This document shows positions 7,482-15,794 of a stretch of DNA of 64,000 nt, piece after piece. Both the position numbers and the translations under genes were made by a program. Source of the stretch: Mycobacterium gallinarum. Its GTDB lineage: Bacteria > Actinomycetota > Actinomycetes > Mycobacteriales > Mycobacteriaceae. A model generated the notes under the pieces. The model did no database searches. It was not told the origin of the DNA and saw nothing but the letters and a program-made list of their open reading frames with translations. The first letter of the stretch is position 1; every line of letters begins with the position of its first letter. The stretch spans positions 1,798,001 to 1,862,000 of the forward strand of contig NZ_AP022601.1 of NCBI RefSeq assembly GCF_010726765.1. Reading direction: 5' to 3'.

Positions 7482-9213
7482 ACCCGCGGGCGGCGTGGCG
7501 GGCGGCGACGTACCCGAAGATCATCGTGTTGGCGATGCTGCCGCCGGCGCCCAGATAGTTCCGGCCCATCACCGTCGCGGTGATATTGCCTGTCGCATAA
7601 AGACCTTCGATCACCTGGTCCTGCTCGTTCAACACCTGGGCGTGCTCGTTCGTGATCACTCCCCCGCACGTCCCGACGTCGGCGGGAAACACCCTGGTCG
7701 CGTAGTACGGCGCTGAGTCGAGCGGTCCGACCGCGGCGTTCGGCTTGTAGCCCGGGTCACCGAGGCAGACGTTGTACGCCGACTGCCCACGTCCGAAGTC
7801 GGGGTCCAGGCCCTTGGCGGCGAATTCGTTGAACCGCTTGACCGTCTGCTCCAACGCGTCGGCTGGCACGTCCATCTGCCGGGCCAGATCGGCGATCGTC
7901 GAGGCCCGTTTGACCGCGCCCTGTTCGATCAGCGACTCCGACAGGCTGCGCTTCTTCAGCGGATTCGCCCCCGACACGTAGCGCCGGACATAACCCTCGT
8001 CGAACACCTGCCAGCAGGGCACCGCCTTGTTCGCGTACATCGCTTTGCCGACTTCGACGTAGGAGTTCGACTCGTTGCAGAACCGCTTGCCGGTGCCGTC
8101 GACGTAGATCGCGCCGGGGCGCTGCCGTCCAGATCCCAGCGATGCTGCCCCGGGATCCTGAATGAAAACCATTGGCAGCCACCATGCTTCGTCGAGCAGG
8201 TCTGTCTTCGCACCCAGCGCCATTGCGGTTTGCAGTACCTCGCCGGTGTCGCCGGCGTTGGCGATCGACCACTTGCCCTCGTTGGGCTGGTCGCCGCTGT
8301 ACCGACGGCGCATGTCGGCGTTGCGGCTGAACCCGCCGGCGGCGAGCAGCACACCCTTGCGCGCCTCGATGTTCATCGTCGTACCGTCACGCGTCACACG
8401 CGCGCCGACGACCCGACCGTCTTCGACGATGAGGTCGTCCATGGCGGTGTCAGTCCAAATCGGCGGCTCGCCGCTTCCTCCCACTGACGGCCCGCCGTCG
8501 CCTCCCACTGACGGCCCGCCGTCGCCTCCCACTGACGGCCCGCCGTCGAAGTTCATCAGCGCCTTCAAGATCTGCCCGATCAGCGACGCACCGTTGGTCA
8601 GGATTTCGCGGTTTCGGAGGCGGGCTGCCCTGGTGCGCAGGAACACTCGCATCGCGATCGCAAACGCCCGGGGCGAACGGTTGAAGTACTGCACCGCGCG
8701 CAACTCGTTGGTCTTGATGACGAACCCGTAGTTCTTGGCCATCGAGGGCTGGACCTTGTCACTCCAGTCCCCGAGCTGCGCTGCGTCATAAGGGATGCCC
8801 TCAACTGAGCGCCCGGCGGCGTTGCCACCCTTGTGATTCGGGTAGTAATCGCTCCAACCCGGGCACCGTACGAGCCGGACACCGTTCTCGACAAGCAGGT
8901 TGATCATCGCGTTACCCGCGGTCAGGAATGTCTCACGGCGCGCGGCCGACGACGCCTCCCCGATATCGCCGACCACGTCATCGAAATAGGCCAGACCGTC
9001 CTCGTGCGAGTCGGCAATTCCGCTTGCACGCATCAGCGGGTTGTCGGGCAGCCATACCATGCCGCCCGACATTCCGGTCGATCCGCCGACGAGACTCTGC
9101 TTTTCGACCACCAGCGGTTCGATCCCCGCATCGAGCGCGGCCAGGGCAGCAACCATTCCGCCGCCGCCACTCCCCGCTATCAGTAAGTCGACGGACGCGT
9201 CCCAATTCACCAT
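7480..9213 (-). CDS. FAD-dependent oxidoreductase, 3-ketosteroid delta1-dehydrogenase-like, with tandem octapeptide insert
   Basis: The 577-residue protein has an N-terminal FAD site (DLLIAGSGGGGMVAALAALDAG, residues 9-30, broken across two glycine-rich turns), the LVGGSTGMSGGMVWLP segment, and a C-terminal flavin-contact region (GLYATGNITATVMGRNYLGAGG). This is the succinate dehydrogenase/fumarate reductase flavoprotein superfamily, closest in pattern to mycobacterial KstD-like FAD proteins that dehydrogenate cyclic ketones. Residues 223-246 are three copies of DGGPSVGG followed by SGEPP, encoded by a perfect 24-bp repeat. This lies between the alanine/leucine-rich substrate region and a conserved FAD-domain strand, so it is probably a surface loop. 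The start overlaps the end of the Rieske gene by 7 bp, so the two are co-transcribed. Confidence 0.88.
   Translation of the reverse strand: MVNWDASVDLLIAGSGGGGMVAALAALDAGIEPLVVEKQSLVGGSTGMSGGMVWLPDNPLMRASGIADSHEDGLAYFDDVVGDIGEASSAARRETFLTAGNAMINLLVENGVRLVRCPGWSDYYPNHKGGNAAGRSVEGIPYDAAQLGDWSDKVQPSMAKNYGFVIKTNELRAVQYFNRSPRAFAIAMRVFLRTRAARLRNREILTNGASLIGQILKALMNFDGGPSVGGDGGPSVGGDGGPSVGGSGEPPIWTDTAMDDLIVEDGRVVGARVTRDGTTMNIEARKGVLLAAGGFSRNADMRRRYSGDQPNEGKWSIANAGDTGEVLQTAMALGAKTDLLDEAWWLPMVFIQDPGAASLGSGRQRPGAIYVDGTGKRFCNESNSYVEVGKAMYANKAVPCWQVFDEGYVRRYVSGANPLKKRSLSESLIEQGAVKRASTIADLARQMDVPADALEQTVKRFNEFAAKGLDPDFGRGQSAYNVCLGDPGYKPNAAVGPLDSAPYYATRVFPADVGTCGGVITNEHAQVLNEQDQVIEGLYATGNITATVMGRNYLGAGGSIANTMIFGYVAARHAARG
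8477..8548. repeat. Three perfect 24-bp tandem repeats inside the KstD-like gene
   Basis: The 24-bp unit beginning CCTCCCACTGACGG occurs at 8477-8500, 8501-8524 and 8525-8548 without a mismatch. The unit length is a multiple of three, so copy-number change keeps the frame. On the coding (minus) strand it encodes the octapeptide DGGPSVGG three times. Confidence 0.95.
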
Positions 9214-10568
9214 GCGCGAACCTTCTCCGACAGCCCGAGCTCGACGACGGGCACGTCGATCGTCGTATTGGTGCGCTGTATGGCGGGCACCAGCTGGTCG
9301 TACGGCAGGCCGGCGAGAAAGCCATCGATGACTCGCTCGAAGTTCGAGATCAGGCCCTCGATTTGGTTGGACAGCCGCATGTACTCGAATCCTTTGGCGT
9401 GCAGCCCCTTCTGCTGCCGGGGCAGATTCGAGAAGTCCTGGGCCGGAATCATCGGCCAGCTCGGATCGTCGGGAGCCAGCGGCTGTGGCGCGGTGGGCTT
9501 ACCGGGCGCTCGATCGTTCGGGTAGCGGGTGAGCGACCAGACCTCGAACAGCGTCTCCTCCGGCCCCAGCGGACGAATGCGATACGACGACGCACTGCTG
9601 TACTGAGGAAGGATGAAGTAGTGTGGGAAGCAGAACCCGATCGGGTCGATGACGCGTCGCCGCTCCAGATCGTTCAGGTCGGGAAAATCGCAGTCGCGCG
9701 CCCTGTGCCAACTGGTGACCGCATCGTTGACCGCGCCGCGCCAGGTCGCCATCGCTTCGGCAGGATCGTCCGGGAGCGACATGTGTTGCAGGCCTTCGGC
9801 AATGCGGATGTCGTTCTCGTGCGTCATACCGCCCATGCCGGACCCCAGCGTTCGCATGAAATACAGGCTCGCCTGCACCACCGGATGCACTGACGACGAA
9901 TCCGGGCTGTACGCCGACGGCAACAGCTGTGGGTGCGTCTGCGGGACGTGGTAGCCCTCCATGAAGGCCGCTGTCGCCAGCTTCCAATTCACGGGGAGCA
10001 GGCAGGATTTCCACCACTCGGTGCGTAGCGCCTCCACCTTGAATTCGTCGTGGCGGGACCCGAACGGCTCGATGCAGTCACGCAGCGGGGGCGCATCGTC
10101 GTCGAGATTGATCCACGCGCATCCGCCCCACAGCTCGCACCGCACCGGCGTGAGAGCGAGATCGTCGGCGTCGAGGTTGGCGTCGTCGAACATCTCGGAA
10201 CGCAATACGAAGGTGTTCTTGCCGTCGAGTCCCCAGCACCACCCGTGGAACGGACAGACGAAGCTGCGTCGGGTCCCGCTACCCTCGACGAGCTTCATGC
10301 CGCGGTGCCGACAGGCGTTGTAGTAGGCGCGCACGGTGCTGTCATCGACACGAACGACGATGATCGACTGGTCGAGGATCTCGTATTCGACGAAGTCGCC
10401 GGGTTTGGGGATCTCCTCGAGGCGGCACGCCATCTGCCAGACCCGCGGCCAGAACAGCTGCGTCTCGAGCGCATAGAAGTCCTGGTCGTAATACCGCTGC
10501 TTGGGGATGCGATCCACGCTGCGCACCGCCCACGGCACCGGCAGCGGTGTCCACTCCACATCGGTCAT
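9207..10568 (-). CDS. Rieske non-heme iron oxygenase, alpha (oxygenase) subunit
   Basis: The 453-residue protein has a Rieske [2Fe-2S] motif C86-x-H88 ... C105-x2-H108 with the standard 16-residue spacing, and a mononuclear iron motif E204-x2-H207-x4-H212 (MEGYHVPQTH). It would hydroxylate an aromatic or alicyclic ring using O2 and electrons from a reductase that is not encoded nearby. It is the promoter-proximal gene of a two-gene operon with the KstD-like flavoprotein. The upstream 100 bp contain an AT-rich island (10601-10622) with TAAGAT on the minus strand as a possible -10. Ring-hydroxylating enzymes next to KstD-like proteins fit attack on a cyclic substrate, but the substrate is unknown. 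Confidence 0.92.
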   Translation of the reverse strand: MTDVEWTPLPVPWAVRSVDRIPKQRYYDQDFYALETQLFWPRVWQMACRLEEIPKPGDFVEYEILDQSIIVVRVDDSTVRAYYNACRHRGMKLVEGSGTRRSFVCPFHGWCWGLDGKNTFVLRSEMFDDANLDADDLALTPVRCELWGGCAWINLDDDAPPLRDCIEPFGSRHDEFKVEALRTEWWKSCLLPVNWKLATAAFMEGYHVPQTHPQLLPSAYSPDSSSVHPVVQASLYFMRTLGSGMGGMTHENDIRIAEGLQHMSLPDDPAEAMATWRGAVNDAVTSWHRARDCDFPDLNDLERRRVIDPIGFCFPHYFILPQYSSASSYRIRPLGPEETLFEVWSLTRYPNDRAPGKPTAPQPLAPDDPSWPMIPAQDFSNLPRQQKGLHAKGFEYMRLSNQIEGLISNFERVIDGFLAGLPYDQLVPAIQRTNTTIDVPVVELGLSEKVRAW

Positions 10569-10668
10569 GCACTCACCCCATCAAGCACCCGCAGCCAGTT
10601 TTCCTATCTTAGCAAAAATAGCAAGACGGGCCTGAAGCGCACAGCAACGGAGTTGAGATGCCGGCGGT

Positions 10669-11733
10669 TCAGTTCAGGGAGTAGAACCGCTGAGCATTCA
10701 GCCCGCCGATTTTCGCGCGGGAATCTTCGCCGATATCCGGCCGATTTCTCAAATGCTCTGTGCTGTGCGGCCATTCACCATCCCAGTGGGGATAGTCGCT
10801 GGCGAACATGATGAAGTCGTCCCCGAGGACATCGATGACACCGGGCAGAATCGGCTCCTCGGGCTCGCACGTCGTCCAGATATTGCCCGCCTGCAGATAC
10901 TCGCCTGGGTCGCGCTGCCAGCCGCCGTCGATCCAATGGCCGCGCTTCTCGAAGTGTTCGTGCAGCCGGTCGATGAAGAACGGCACCCATGCCACCCCGG
11001 CTTCGAGAAATGCGACCCGCAGGTCGGGATGCCTGTCGAAGACGCCGCCGGAGATGAGCGCGGTCATCGCCGTCATCTGGTCGAACGGGAAGCTCACACA
11101 ATGCACCTGGATGTAGTTGGTGAACCGGTCGATGCCCACTTTCGGCAAGTGCATGCCTGGGGCGCCGTGGATGCCCAGAGGCATGTCGAGTTCGACGGCG
11201 GCGGCATAGAACGGATCGAGGTCCGGATGGTCGAGGTTTCGTGTCTTCAGCGCCGGCGGGACGTGGGTCGCGACGAGTCCGAGGTCCTTGGCCTCACGCA
11301 TCACGTCGATCGCCGCAGCGCCGTGTTCGATCGGGGTCACCGCGATTCCGCGCAACCGCCCACCCGACGAGCGGCAGTAGTCGGCGATCCACTGGTTGTA
11401 CAGCCGCGCGAAGCCTGCCGCGAAATCGGCGTCTTCCAGCGTCGGCACGCACAGTCCCAGGCTCGGGTACAGCACCATCGTGTCGATCTGGTCGCGGTCG
11501 GCGTCCCCGAGCACGCCCTCAGGAGATGAGTAGTCGATGCCCGGCGCCGTCGACAGACCGTGTTCTCGGGGACAGCCGGCGCCCGGACCGTCGGACTCCG
11601 GGTAGTTGCGGCCCTCGATGACGAGGGCTCGTCCGTCTTCTCGGGGCACGATGAGTTCGGGCCAGCGCCGCATCGCCTCGACCGCAAGCGAAGCCCCCTC
11701 GGCAACATGACCGTCGGCGTCGATGATCCTCAT
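10669..11733 (-). CDS. Amidohydrolase-family (ACMSD-like) metal-dependent hydrolase/decarboxylase
   Basis: The 354-residue protein begins MRIIDADGHV, the N-terminal metal-binding D-x-H type element of the amidohydrolase-2 superfamily. It continues with the barrel strand MPLGIHGAPG, the VHCVSFPFDQM helix and the late FASDYPHWDGEWPHS segment that contributes the last metal ligand region. Family members hydrolyse C-C or C-N bonds or decarboxylate ring-cleavage products. In this cluster it may act on a ring-opened intermediate. It is divergent from the ligase gene at 11757 with only 23 bp between the two start codons, so control elements must overlap coding or 5' ends. Confidence 0.88.
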   Translation of the reverse strand: MRIIDADGHVAEGASLAVEAMRRWPELIVPREDGRALVIEGRNYPESDGPGAGCPREHGLSTAPGIDYSSPEGVLGDADRDQIDTMVLYPSLGLCVPTLEDADFAAGFARLYNQWIADYCRSSGGRLRGIAVTPIEHGAAAIDVMREAKDLGLVATHVPPALKTRNLDHPDLDPFYAAAVELDMPLGIHGAPGMHLPKVGIDRFTNYIQVHCVSFPFDQMTAMTALISGGVFDRHPDLRVAFLEAGVAWVPFFIDRLHEHFEKRGHWIDGGWQRDPGEYLQAGNIWTTCEPEEPILPGVIDVLGDDFIMFASDYPHWDGEWPHSTEHLRNRPDIGEDSRAKIGGLNAQRFYSLN

Positions 11734-11756
11734 TGGTGGATGCTAGAACTACCAGC

Positions 11757-13334
11757 ATGCCAAGCGAGACCATCCAGCAATTGCTGCGCGAACGTGCGAC
11801 GTCGGACTCCGTTGCGGTGAAGTACGGCGACGCCACGTGGACTTGGCGTGAACATCTGAGCGACGCGTCGGCCCGCGCCGCCGCACTGCTCGCCGTCGCC
11901 GACTACGACCGCCCCCTGCACGTCGGCGTCCTGATGGGCAACAGCCCGGAATTCTTGAACCAGATGGCTGCCGCGGGCATCGGCGGCTACGTGCTGTGCG
12001 GCATCAACTCGACAAGGCGCGGCGATGCGCTGGCGGCCGACATCCGGCGCGCCGACTGTCAGATCGTGGTGACCGATGCCGAACATCGGCCGTTGCTCGA
12101 CGGTCTCGACCTCGACGGAGTGCAGGTCCTCGACACCTCGACCGACGACTGGGCGCGGATGCTCGAGTCCGCCGGTGACCTCGAGCCCTTCCGCGAGGTC
12201 GAACCGATGGACACCTACATGTTGATCTTCACGTCGGGGACGAGCGGCAACCCGAAGCCCGTGCGGGTGTCGCATTTCATGGTGTTGATGTCGGGCCAGG
12301 CCCTCGTCGAGAAGTTCGAGGTCTACGAGGACGACACGTGCTACCTGTCGATGCCGCTGTTCCATTCCAATGCGTTGGTGGCGGGCTGGGGCGTGGCGCT
12401 GGCCAGGGGCGCGGCGATGGCGCCCGCGAAATTCTCGGCGTCGAGCTTCGTCGACGACATCCGCCGCTACGGCGCCACCTACATGAACTACGTCGGCAAG
12501 CCACTGGCGTACATCTTGGCCACGCCCGAACAACCCGGCGACGCGGAGACAACGTTGCGCATCGCGTTCGGCAACGAAGCCAGCGACCGGGATATCGAAG
12601 CGTTTCAGCGGCGCTTCGGCTGCACGGTGTGGGACGGCTTCGGCTCTACCGAGAACGCCGTCATCATCACCCGTGAGGAGGGCACGCCGAAAGGCTCACT
12701 CGGCAAAGGGTTTCCGGGGGTGGCGATCTACAACTCCGAGACCGTCGCCGAATGTCCGCCGGCACAGTTCGACGCCGACGGTGCGCTCATCAACGCCGAC
12801 GAGGCGATTGGTGAACTCGTCAACACCGACGGGCAGGGTTTCTTCACCGGTTATTACAACGCCGACGATGCGACCGCCGAGCGCATGCGACACGGAATGT
12901 ACTGGTCGGGCGACCTGGCCTACAAGGACGCCGATGGGTGGATCTATCTCGCCGGACGCAGCGGCGACTGGTTACGGGTCGACGGTGAGAACATGGCCGC
13001 CGCCCCGATCGAGCGCATTCTCATCCGGTTGCCCGAAATCAACCTGGTCGCCATCTACGCGGTGCCCGACGAAAGCGTGGGCGATCAGATCATGGCGGCG
13101 ATCGTGCTCAACGACGGCGCCACCCTGACACCCGAGGATTTCGAGGCCTTCCTGGCCGCGCAGTCCGACCTGTCGCCCAAGGGTTGGCCGCGGTATGTCC
13201 GTATCGCGCGCGAGTTGCCGACGACCGCGACGCACAAGGTGCTCAAGCGCGAACTTGCGGCGCAGGGCCCCACCGCGGGTGACGGGGAACTCTGGGTCCG
13301 CGAGCCCCGAGGCACCCGTTACACGCGCGTCTAG
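11757..13334 (+). CDS. AMP-dependent acyl-CoA synthetase/ligase (FadD-like)
   Basis: From the ATG at 11757 the protein has 525 residues. The adenylate-forming signature FTSGTSGNPKP is at residues 158-168, followed by DGFGSTENAV, YWSGDLAYKDADGWIYLAGRSGDW and ENMAAAPIE of the hinge, and a C-terminal lysine region (THKVLKRELA). It should activate a carboxylic acid to its acyl-CoA via an acyl-adenylate. TTG and GTG codons in frame at 11733 and 11736 would add eight residues, but they lie on top of the divergent amidohydrolase start and lack a ribosome site. The chosen ATG also has no clear ribosome site, so the start is uncertain. The likely role is CoA activation of the catabolic substrate of this cluster. 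Confidence 0.88.
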   Translation: MPSETIQQLLRERATSDSVAVKYGDATWTWREHLSDASARAAALLAVADYDRPLHVGVLMGNSPEFLNQMAAAGIGGYVLCGINSTRRGDALAADIRRADCQIVVTDAEHRPLLDGLDLDGVQVLDTSTDDWARMLESAGDLEPFREVEPMDTYMLIFTSGTSGNPKPVRVSHFMVLMSGQALVEKFEVYEDDTCYLSMPLFHSNALVAGWGVALARGAAMAPAKFSASSFVDDIRRYGATYMNYVGKPLAYILATPEQPGDAETTLRIAFGNEASDRDIEAFQRRFGCTVWDGFGSTENAVIITREEGTPKGSLGKGFPGVAIYNSETVAECPPAQFDADGALINADEAIGELVNTDGQGFFTGYYNADDATAERMRHGMYWSGDLAYKDADGWIYLAGRSGDWLRVDGENMAAAPIERILIRLPEINLVAIYAVPDESVGDQIMAAIVLNDGATLTPEDFEAFLAAQSDLSPKGWPRYVRIARELPTTATHKVLKRELAAQGPTAGDGELWVREPRGTRYTRV

Positions 13335-13337
13335 AAC

Positions 13338-13390
13338 GCGATTTGTGCACGCTTACGAGCGCTCACCGCGCCTAATCGTGCACAAATCGC
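13338..13390. terminator. Bidirectional hairpin terminator after the ligase gene
   Basis: A perfect 14-bp inverted repeat (GCGATTTGTGCACG at 13338-13351, complement at 13377-13390) with a 25-nt loop begins 3 bp after the ligase stop. It ends 7 bp before the stop of the convergent small secreted-protein gene. It probably terminates both transcripts. Confidence 0.7.
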
Positions 13391-13397
13391 TCGGAGG

Positions 13398-13625
13398 CTA
13401 GTACTGGCCGAGCGGGCGGCAGAAGTTGGTGATCGGGTTCCAGTACTGGCCGGGCGCACAGTTCAGCGGCACCGCGTTCTTGCAGGAATTAGAACCCGGA
13501 TCCCAGTACTGCCCGGGCGGGCAGTTGATGGGTTGGGGCTGTGCTGTCGCGCCGGCTGCCGTTGCTACCGCGAAGATCGGAGCGCAGAGAGCCGCGACGA
13601 TTGCCGAACGAAGTAACTTTGACAT
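13398..13625 (-). CDS. Small secreted protein with two cysteine-paired CxPGQYWxP repeats
   Basis: The 75-residue protein has a typical signal peptide (MSKLLRSAIVAALCAPIF then AVATAAGATA, cleavage near residue 28). The short mature region is built from two copies of one motif, CPPGQYWDPGSNSC and CAPGQYWNPITNFC, each with a cysteine at both ends. The likely structure is two small disulfide-closed loops. Function is unknown; such aromatic, proline-glycine loops are compatible with polysaccharide or protein binding outside the cell, but this is inference. It stands alone between two convergent or same-strand genes and ends at the hairpin 13338-13390. Confidence 0.8.
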   Translation of the reverse strand: MSKLLRSAIVAALCAPIFAVATAAGATAQPQPINCPPGQYWDPGSNSCKNAVPLNCAPGQYWNPITNFCRPLGQY

Positions 13626-13676
13626 GCTTGTTTTCGTGCCCCATAACGGGCGTTTTCAAACCGACTGCAATCCCGG

Positions 13677-14885
13677 TCAGCCCACGACGATTCGCAGCTT
13701 TTCCCAGCCGCGAACGGTCGATGTCGGTGCCAGCTGAGCGGTTTCGTAGTCGATGCCCCACTCCGGCCACCGGTTGAGCAGCTCGTCGAGCGCGACACGT
13801 CCCTCGAGCCGGGCCAGGTTGGCGCCCAGGCAGTAGTGCAGACCCTTGCCGAATGTCAGGTGTGAACCGCTGCGGTGGATGTTGAACGTATCGGGATCCT
13901 CGTAGCGCTCCGGATCGCGATTGGCGGCCCCGAAGAGCAGCAGCATCGCGCTGCCGGCAGGCACCGTTTGTCCGTAGGCCTCGAAATCCTTTGCCATGTA
14001 ACGGGCTACGTGCGGTCCCGTCGGCTCGAAGCGCAGGGTCTCGTCGATCGCGGGGATCAGCAGCGACCGGTCGTCCGCGATCTCGCGGCGCTGATCCGGA
14101 TGCTCGGCCAGCACCTTGGCCAGCCAGCCGATGAGCCTGCCAGTCGTCTCGTTGCCCGCGCCCGCGACCACCTGTGTGTAGTGCAACACCTCCTTGCGAT
14201 GCAGCTTGCGCGTCACGCCGTCCTCGTCGGTGAACTCGACGTTGAGCAGCGCCGTCATCAGATCGTCGGACGGGTTTTTCGACCGCCACTCGACGTAGTC
14301 GGCGTACATCCTGCCGTCGGCGATCGCGTCGGCCTTGGCGACCTTCATCGGCGCACCCGGTTTGGTCCGCAGGTTGGCGTCATTGCGGTCCCGGAAGCCG
14401 ACCTGATCGGATTCGGGGATGCCCAACAGCATCCCGATCACCCGCATCGGCATCATCGCGGCGAGTTCGGCCACGATGTCGAAGCTCTCGGAACCAACAA
14501 GGGGGTCAAGGCAATTGATGCAGTAGTTGCGGATCTGATCCTCGATCTCGGCCATTCGCCGCGGCGTGAAAACCCGCGACATCAACCCGCGCAGCATCGT
14601 GTGGATCGGCGGGTCCTCGAACATCATCACGCCCTTGGGCATGTCGAAATCCGACTTAACCAGTTCGAGGATGTCGCTACGCTGATTGGAGAACGTCTCC
14701 CAATTGTTCAGGGATTTCTCGACGTCGACGTAGCGCGACAGCGCCCAGAAGTCGTAGCGCTCGTTGTAATAGAGCGGCGCCTCCTCGCGCAGCCGCGCAT
14801 ACGTCGGATACGGGCTCGCCACGATCTCGACGTCGTAGGGGTCGTAGTACACCTGGGTGTCATTGGCTGGATTTTTCAAGGCCAC
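13677..14885 (-). CDS. Cytochrome P450
   Basis: The 402-residue protein has all P450 landmarks: I-helix AGAGNETT (residues 241-248) for oxygen activation, ETLR (282-285), and the heme loop FGKGLHYCLGANLAR with cysteine 352 as the axial ligand. It is soluble and of the usual bacterial length, and would hydroxylate a substrate with ferredoxin as electron donor; no ferredoxin gene is adjacent. The start is GTG at 14885, preceded by a GGGGAG ribosome site. It follows the mycofactocin-type SDR by 10 bp. The pair implies hydroxylation followed by alcohol oxidation. Both probably answer to the TetR regulator upstream. Confidence 0.93.
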   Translation of the reverse strand: MALKNPANDTQVYYDPYDVEIVASPYPTYARLREEAPLYYNERYDFWALSRYVDVEKSLNNWETFSNQRSDILELVKSDFDMPKGVMMFEDPPIHTMLRGLMSRVFTPRRMAEIEDQIRNYCINCLDPLVGSESFDIVAELAAMMPMRVIGMLLGIPESDQVGFRDRNDANLRTKPGAPMKVAKADAIADGRMYADYVEWRSKNPSDDLMTALLNVEFTDEDGVTRKLHRKEVLHYTQVVAGAGNETTGRLIGWLAKVLAEHPDQRREIADDRSLLIPAIDETLRFEPTGPHVARYMAKDFEAYGQTVPAGSAMLLLFGAANRDPERYEDPDTFNIHRSGSHLTFGKGLHYCLGANLARLEGRVALDELLNRWPEWGIDYETAQLAPTSTVRGWEKLRIVVG

Positions 14886-14895
14886 GTCTACTCCC

Positions 14896-15729
14896 CTATT
14901 TCAGAAGGCTGCCGGCGTCGACGGGCAGGGTGACGCCGGTGATGTATCGGGCTTCGTCGGAGGCCAGGAACAGCACCGCGTTGCTGATGTCGACCGGCTC
15001 GACCCACGGGATCGGCAGGAAGTGGAACGATTGGCAGATCGGCGCCAGGTCGTCGGGGCCCGGGTTCTCCAGGTCGGGCCGGAACAGTTTGTACGTGGGC
15101 TCGTTCATCAGCAGCGGCGTGCAGACATGGGTCGGGTGCACGGTGTTGACGCGAATGTTCTTGGCGCCCAGTTCGACTGCGAAGGTCCGCATCAGGCCGA
15201 CGACCCCGTGTTTGGCGGCGATGTAATGGCCGACCTGAGGGTAGGCCTTCGTGCCGCCGACCGAGCTGGTGATGATGATCGAGCCGCTGCCGCCGGCCAG
15301 CAGGTGCGGCACCGCGGCCTTGACCGTCTTCCACACTCCCCCGAGGTTGATGTCGATCGTCTCGTCCCAGATGTCCTCGCGCATCTTGTGCAACTTGACG
15401 CCGGTGGTGCCGATGCCGGCGTTGGCGACGACGATGTCGAGCCCGCCGAGCTGTTCGACGCCGCTGTCGAGCGCGGCCTTCAGCGCGTCGTAGTCGCGGA
15501 CGTCCACCTCCGCGGTCACGATGCGACGATCCAGATTCTTCACCATGTCCGCGGTCTCGGCGAGGTCCTCGGGCGTGGCGGCGGGCGCCGTCGAGTCCTC
15601 GAAGCCCCGGCAGATGTCGATCGCGATGATGTCGGCGCCCTCCTGGGCCAGCCGCACCGCGTGACTGCGGCCCTGGCCGCGCGCCGCGCCGGTGATGAAC
15701 GCGACCTTGCCGTCTACCCGACCAGCCAT
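14896..15729 (-). CDS. Mycofactocin-coupled-type SDR family oxidoreductase
   Basis: The 277-residue protein begins MAGRVDGKVAFITGAARGQG and continues RSHAVRLAQEGADIIAIDIC, a near-consensus start for mycofactocin-associated SDRs such as carveol dehydrogenases. Catalytic residues are in the HYIAAKHGVVGLMR segment (YxxxK), with a serine in TSSVGG. It should oxidise a secondary alcohol with tightly bound nicotinamide, re-oxidised by mycofactocin (subfamily knowledge). It is transcribed away from the TetR gene, and a perfect 20-bp palindrome plus an extra half site lies in the 65-bp gap. The P450 gene follows in the same operon. It is a paralogue of the SDR at 2210-3076. Confidence 0.92.
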   Translation of the reverse strand: MAGRVDGKVAFITGAARGQGRSHAVRLAQEGADIIAIDICRGFEDSTAPAATPEDLAETADMVKNLDRRIVTAEVDVRDYDALKAALDSGVEQLGGLDIVVANAGIGTTGVKLHKMREDIWDETIDINLGGVWKTVKAAVPHLLAGGSGSIIITSSVGGTKAYPQVGHYIAAKHGVVGLMRTFAVELGAKNIRVNTVHPTHVCTPLLMNEPTYKLFRPDLENPGPDDLAPICQSFHFLPIPWVEPVDISNAVLFLASDEARYITGVTLPVDAGSLLK

Positions 15730-15745
15730 CCAGACGCTCCTCGAT

Positions 15746-15780
15746 TGTTGGGCGACCCATTGTTGGGCGATCGCCCAACA
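15746..15780. promoter_or_regulatory. TetR-type operator: perfect 20-bp palindrome plus a direct half-site repeat
   Basis: Positions 15761-15780 read TGTTGGGCGATCGCCCAACA, a perfect 20-bp palindrome. The half site TGTTGGGCGA is repeated in the same orientation at 15746-15755, 15 bp upstream. The array lies between the divergent SDR (start 15729) and tetR (start 15795) genes and ends 2 bp before the tetR -10 hexamer, so binding would block tetR and probably the SDR promoter too. Confidence 0.85.
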
Positions 15781-15782
15781 TC

Positions 15783-15788
15783 TAGACT
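15783..15788 (+). promoter_or_regulatory. -10 hexamer of a probably leaderless tetR transcript
   Basis: TAGACT fits the mycobacterial TANNNT -10 consensus and ends 6 bp before the ATG of tetR. Transcription starting at or next to the A of the ATG would give a leaderless mRNA; no ribosome-binding site is present. Confidence 0.65.
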
Positions 15789-15794
15789 GCGGCC

